In this document: positions 19,617 through 22,245 of the stretch, piece by piece | Numbering within the stretch: the first letter of the stretch is position 1 | How the letters are laid out: every line of letters starts with the position of its first letter | Assembly: GCA_903825095.1 (NCBI GenBank) | Contig: CAIJZF010000388.1 | Span: forward strand, 1 to 22,245 | DNA from: an uncultured Bacteroidota bacterium | GTDB lineage: Bacteria; Bacteroidota; Bacteroidia; Chitinophagales; Chitinophagaceae | Direction of reading: 5' to 3' | Length of the DNA: 22,245 nucleotides | Notes under the pieces: model-generated | Databases searched by the model: none | Seen by the model: only the letters and a program-made list of their open reading frames with translations | What the model was told of the DNA's origin: nothing | Translations under genes and position numbers: made by a program

Positions 19617-22103
19617 TTAAAATTTGGGCAAATTTAATGCAGGTAATCTGCTTCTCCAAAGATCTAGTATTTCTTCTTTTTCTTCAGGTGTAATATCTTG
19701 AGCATCTAAATAAGTGTCTATAACATCTTTGAATACACGTTTTTCTTTTTTGGCACGTAAATACATTCCTTGCAAGTTAGCATCTACTTCTTTTTCAAGT
19801 TTGAAATATTGAGAAGGTGGTAACATTTTAGCATCAATTATTTTGCGGATCAATGTATCATCTTCCATCCATTTAGAAGGTTTAGCTACATCACCTTCAC
19901 CATGAGTTAAATGTTCAACTTCGTGGCGAATTACATCTTTTAGATTCATTGAAATTTCTTCCCAAAATTCAGGGAGTTTTTCAGGATCTACTTCAAATCT
20001 TACTTCAATGTAATCGATATAATCATTGGCACCACCATCTACTTTAAGTCCTCCAAGATTAGGAACAAATGAAATATTTGCATCTACATCTATATCTTCT
20101 CCTTCAAATGGGAAAAATTCATTAACACGAGATGCTTCCGCACCATTGTTATAATCTTCTTTCCACTGGTTGAAGATTTTAGAAGAAATAACATTTGTAA
20201 TTTTATCGTAACGTCCTTCGTTTAATGGAATTGGTGTATTATCATGTCCACATTTATGGCAAACATATAAATCATCTCCACCATCTTTTATTGGCCAATT
20301 CCATCCACAATTATCACAAATAATATCTGTAGCTGTTACTATTTCATTTAAATTTTCATTTAACTTTTTAAAATCTACAATATCAGTTTCTAGGGCTTTA
20401 GAAAAAGAATCTAAAACATTCTCCTTACTTGGAATTATATCGTTATACTTATATTCAGGCTCAACACTCCATGTACTAGGTTTAAAATCTATATCACCTT
20501 CAATTTTATTATATTTCCACCATCTACCTTCTTTAGTAACAGATATTTTTGCTGTATTTCCATCAGCATCTGTAACATTATAAATGTAAGATATAACAGG
20601 TTCAAGGTAATCTCCTTTTTTTAGTAAAAGGTTTGATGATTTATATTGGTTTAGATTTTTAGGTAAACCAAATCCATATTCACTAGATAAGTAATTTAAA
20701 AATTCTTTATCTATCTTAAACATTTTATCACTAAAGAATTGGAACGTACCTCCATTTTTAAGTGAATCATTTACTGTTTTGGCTAATGATTTAATGTCAT
20801 CTAAATGATATACTACTTGAGCAGCTAAGATTTTATTTGCTTTTGGGAAACTATAGGGTTGATTTAAATTATATTCAATATATATTTTTTCATCTTTTAT
20901 TTCACCTGGTTCTTGGGCAAATTGTTCTACAGGAATATTATCTACTATAACAATATTTTTTTCAGGGAAAAAGTTAGTTTCACCACCACCCATATCATAT
21001 GTTAAATTCGAGATTTTTGATAATATTTTTATAGGTGCTTCTTTATAAGTTCCATCTGCTTTTACAATATAAACTTTTGGTGTAGAAGGACCGGTATTAC
21101 TATATTCATTTAGATGGAAAGATTTGTTTTCGCCTTCAGTTAATGTGTCTGTCCAGTTACGGAAAGTTATATTGCCTTTTTCGTATGCTTCTCTTTCGAT
21201 TTCAGGTAAATCACCTTCTTCGTTTGTATTTTGGGTTGTAATATTACCTAAACGATTCTCACAATTTTGCATATGATGGATCATCTCATGCGCGTATGAA
21301 CGCATAACATCTTTAGGATGACGCTCCATTGTATAAAGTACTACAACGCGTTTATTCGGGTCGTAATACGCTGTTTTACCGAAGAAATCTCTAGCGTTTT
21401 CAACATCATCGTTTATAAATTTTACTTTAGGTAAAGGACGAATATTCATCTCCTTACTTAACATGTACTCTGTAAGTGATTTGATTAATTTAGGATAGTC
21501 ATGTTCGCTAGGTTCAGCGTACATTTCATTAAGTGGGGTTTTTTGCAAGATAGACCAAACTTTTTCTTTTTCCTCGTCTGTAAGTTCAGTTGGAAGATAT
21601 GATTGGAATCGTTCTTTTTCTCCACCAATTAAAGCAGCACGTGTGTTTGTACCACTAATACGATCTTCACCTTCGGATTTGATAACGATAGGTTTAAAGT
21701 TATCGTATTTACCTTTTAAACTATCGAAACGTTTCAAATCACCTAAATCCATTTCACCTCTAATCCCTACTACAGGATAATAGGTGATTTCTGGGTTATT
21801 TTTGATTAATGAGCTAACGTCTGAAATAGGAGATGAATTGTCTGATATTTTAATTTCAACGTTTGAGGGTAAATACTTTTTGTAAATATCCCATATAGCT
21901 TTACTTTCCTCTTTAGTTACACCATCCCGTGTTTTGTGTCCTATAAGAACAATTACTTTAGATACTTCAGGGCGGTTTGCTACTTCATCTACTAATGCAA
22001 AATGACCAAGTGTAGGCGGTTTAAAACCACCAGGTACTAAAGCAATACCACCTTGGTTTGCTTCCAATATAGGTTGTATAAGCGCTTTAACTAACGAATT
22101 CAT
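19617..22103 (-). CDS. Multidomain (polyvalent) phage protein: nucleotidyltransferase, two metalloprotease-like domains, zinc ribbon
   Basis: The 828-residue product looks like several proteins joined together. Tag MNSLVKALIQPILE|ANQ. Domain 1 (about 19-188) is a cytidylyltransferase-like nucleotidyltransferase: GGFKPPTLGH (25-34) and ISGTNTR (149-155), as in NMN adenylyltransferases. Domain 2 (about 200-310) has the HExxH motif HEMIHH (272-277), with EREAY (303-307) as possible third ligand. Domain 3 (about 335-500) may be a methyltransferase-like fold: GGGETNFFPEKNIVIVD, QVVYHLDDIKSL, LKNGGTF. A zinc ribbon follows (CDNC 596-599, CHKC 615-618). Domain 4 (about 640-828) has HEVEHLTHGEGD (727-738). 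LNE/LTE sites (191, 210, 321, 331, 581, 585, 627) sit in the joints. It resembles the head-packaged polyvalent proteins described by Aravind and colleagues. Domain 3 is the least certain. Confidence 0.8.
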   Translation of the reverse strand: MNSLVKALIQPILEANQGGIALVPGGFKPPTLGHFALVDEVANRPEVSKVIVLIGHKTRDGVTKEESKAIWDIYKKYLPSNVEIKISDNSSPISDVSSLIKNNPEITYYPVVGIRGEMDLGDLKRFDSLKGKYDNFKPIVIKSEGEDRISGTNTRAALIGGEKERFQSYLPTELTDEEKEKVWSILQKTPLNEMYAEPSEHDYPKLIKSLTEYMLSKEMNIRPLPKVKFINDDVENARDFFGKTAYYDPNKRVVVLYTMERHPKDVMRSYAHEMIHHMQNCENRLGNITTQNTNEEGDLPEIEREAYEKGNITFRNWTDTLTEGENKSFHLNEYSNTGPSTPKVYIVKADGTYKEAPIKILSKISNLTYDMGGGETNFFPEKNIVIVDNIPVEQFAQEPGEIKDEKIYIEYNLNQPYSFPKANKILAAQVVYHLDDIKSLAKTVNDSLKNGGTFQFFSDKMFKIDKEFLNYLSSEYGFGLPKNLNQYKSSNLLLKKGDYLEPVISYIYNVTDADGNTAKISVTKEGRWWKYNKIEGDIDFKPSTWSVEPEYKYNDIIPSKENVLDSFSKALETDIVDFKKLNENLNEIVTATDIICDNCGWNWPIKDGGDDLYVCHKCGHDNTPIPLNEGRYDKITNVISSKIFNQWKEDYNNGAEASRVNEFFPFEGEDIDVDANISFVPNLGGLKVDGGANDYIDYIEVRFEVDPEKLPEFWEEISMNLKDVIRHEVEHLTHGEGDVAKPSKWMEDDTLIRKIIDAKMLPPSQYFKLEKEVDANLQGMYLRAKKEKRVFKDVIDTYLDAQDITPEEKEEILDLWRSRLPALNLPKF

Positions 22104-22245
22104 TTATTTTATTTTTAGCGGTATCTAAAGTATCAAATTTAGGTAATTGATTAACCATAGATTCAATATCTTTATTCAATTGAGCTTTATCAGCATCTGA
22201 TTTTGCTTGTTCTTCTGGGGTTTTAGGTTTACCTATAGCTGTAGA
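22087..22245 (-). CDS. C-terminal end of an unidentified gene (partial)
   Basis: The frame is open from the window edge to a TAA at 22089-22087 and encodes about 52 residues, with KPKTPEEQAKSDADKAQLNK then IESMVNQLPKFDTLDTAKNK near its end. The composition is charged and helical, like neighbouring genes, and codon use is similar. It overlaps the start of the 828-residue gene by 17 bases. The start and function lie outside the window. Confidence 0.65.
   Translation of the reverse strand, partial: STAIGKPKTPEEQAKSDADKAQLNKDIESMVNQLPKFDTLDTAKNKINEFVS

Noticed and set aside
1740..19690. Frequent TTCTTCAGGTG-like words on the plus strand, which looked like a dispersed repeat
   Set aside because: They are the reverse complement of codons for Thr/Ser-Pro-Glu-Glu at helix starts. 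Their position follows protein sequence and codon preference, not a DNA element.
1..22245. tRNA genes, CRISPR arrays, insertion sequences, attachment sites
   Set aside because: No cloverleaf-like sequence, spaced direct repeats, transposase or flanking repeats were seen on reading. A covariance-model search was not possible here.

Overview
The window is a tightly packed, AT-rich piece of a T4-like tailed-phage (myovirus) genome. Every convincing gene is on the minus strand, so transcription runs from position 22245 toward position 1. T4 relatedness rests on three hallmark proteins in T4-like order: large terminase (6297-7898), a gp20-type portal (4390-6288) and a gp21-type prohead protease (921-1553). 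A Lys/Glu-rich, scaffold-like protein lies between portal and protease; the major capsid gene is presumably just beyond position 1. Almost no start codon has a Shine-Dalgarno sequence (A/T-rich leaders instead), and the one clear signal peptide ends in SFSQ. Both are typical of Bacteroidota, so a Bacteroidota host is inferred, not shown.

Layout in the direction of transcription. (i) 22245-17887: the end of an unknown gene; an 828-residue multidomain protein (nucleotidyltransferase, HExxH, possible methyltransferase-like region, zinc ribbon, second HExxH); a HAD phosphatase; a zinc-ribbon protein; a membrane-anchored GAF-like protein. (ii) 17868-12179: twelve small to medium genes, mostly conserved phage proteins of unknown role. 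They include an acidic protein, an Hc1-like histone, an EF-hand protein, a protein with a PD-(D/E)xK-like motif, several Cys-rich proteins and a small cupin-like protein. This run ends at a strong intrinsic terminator (12092-12125). (iii) 12066-9533: a COG2509-like FAD dehydrogenase, a GIY-YIG homing endonuclease and a NadR-like P-loop kinase. (iv) 9511-7898: a tagged Lys/Ala-rich protein and an overlapping pair resembling spanins. (v) 7898-921: the DNA-packaging and prohead module. (vi) 874-4: an HNH endonuclease and a 61-residue protein.

The main pattern is that many unrelated proteins start with a similar short amphipathic helix containing (L/I)-x-E, such as MIRLIDILSEA, MKQTRLLEIIREE, MKLDNLKELVKEE and MKLHEAF. 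In T4, a comparable N-terminal capsid targeting sequence sends internal proteins into the prohead, where gp21 cuts after (L/I)-x-E. The same window encodes a gp21 homologue, and LNE/LTE sites also sit in the linkers of the 828-residue protein. The reading proposed here is a large set of head-packaged, protease-matured cargo that includes a polyprotein.

Regulatory signals also look T4-like. TATAAATA or close variants, resembling the T4 late promoter, sit in several of the few intergenic gaps. At the HNH gene a 15-bp hairpin would hide the start codon, with a late-promoter-like box in its loop, as described for T4 I-TevI and gene e. Most other junctions are TAATG or ATGA overlaps, which implies translational coupling. 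No tRNA, CRISPR array, insertion sequence or plus-strand gene was seen.
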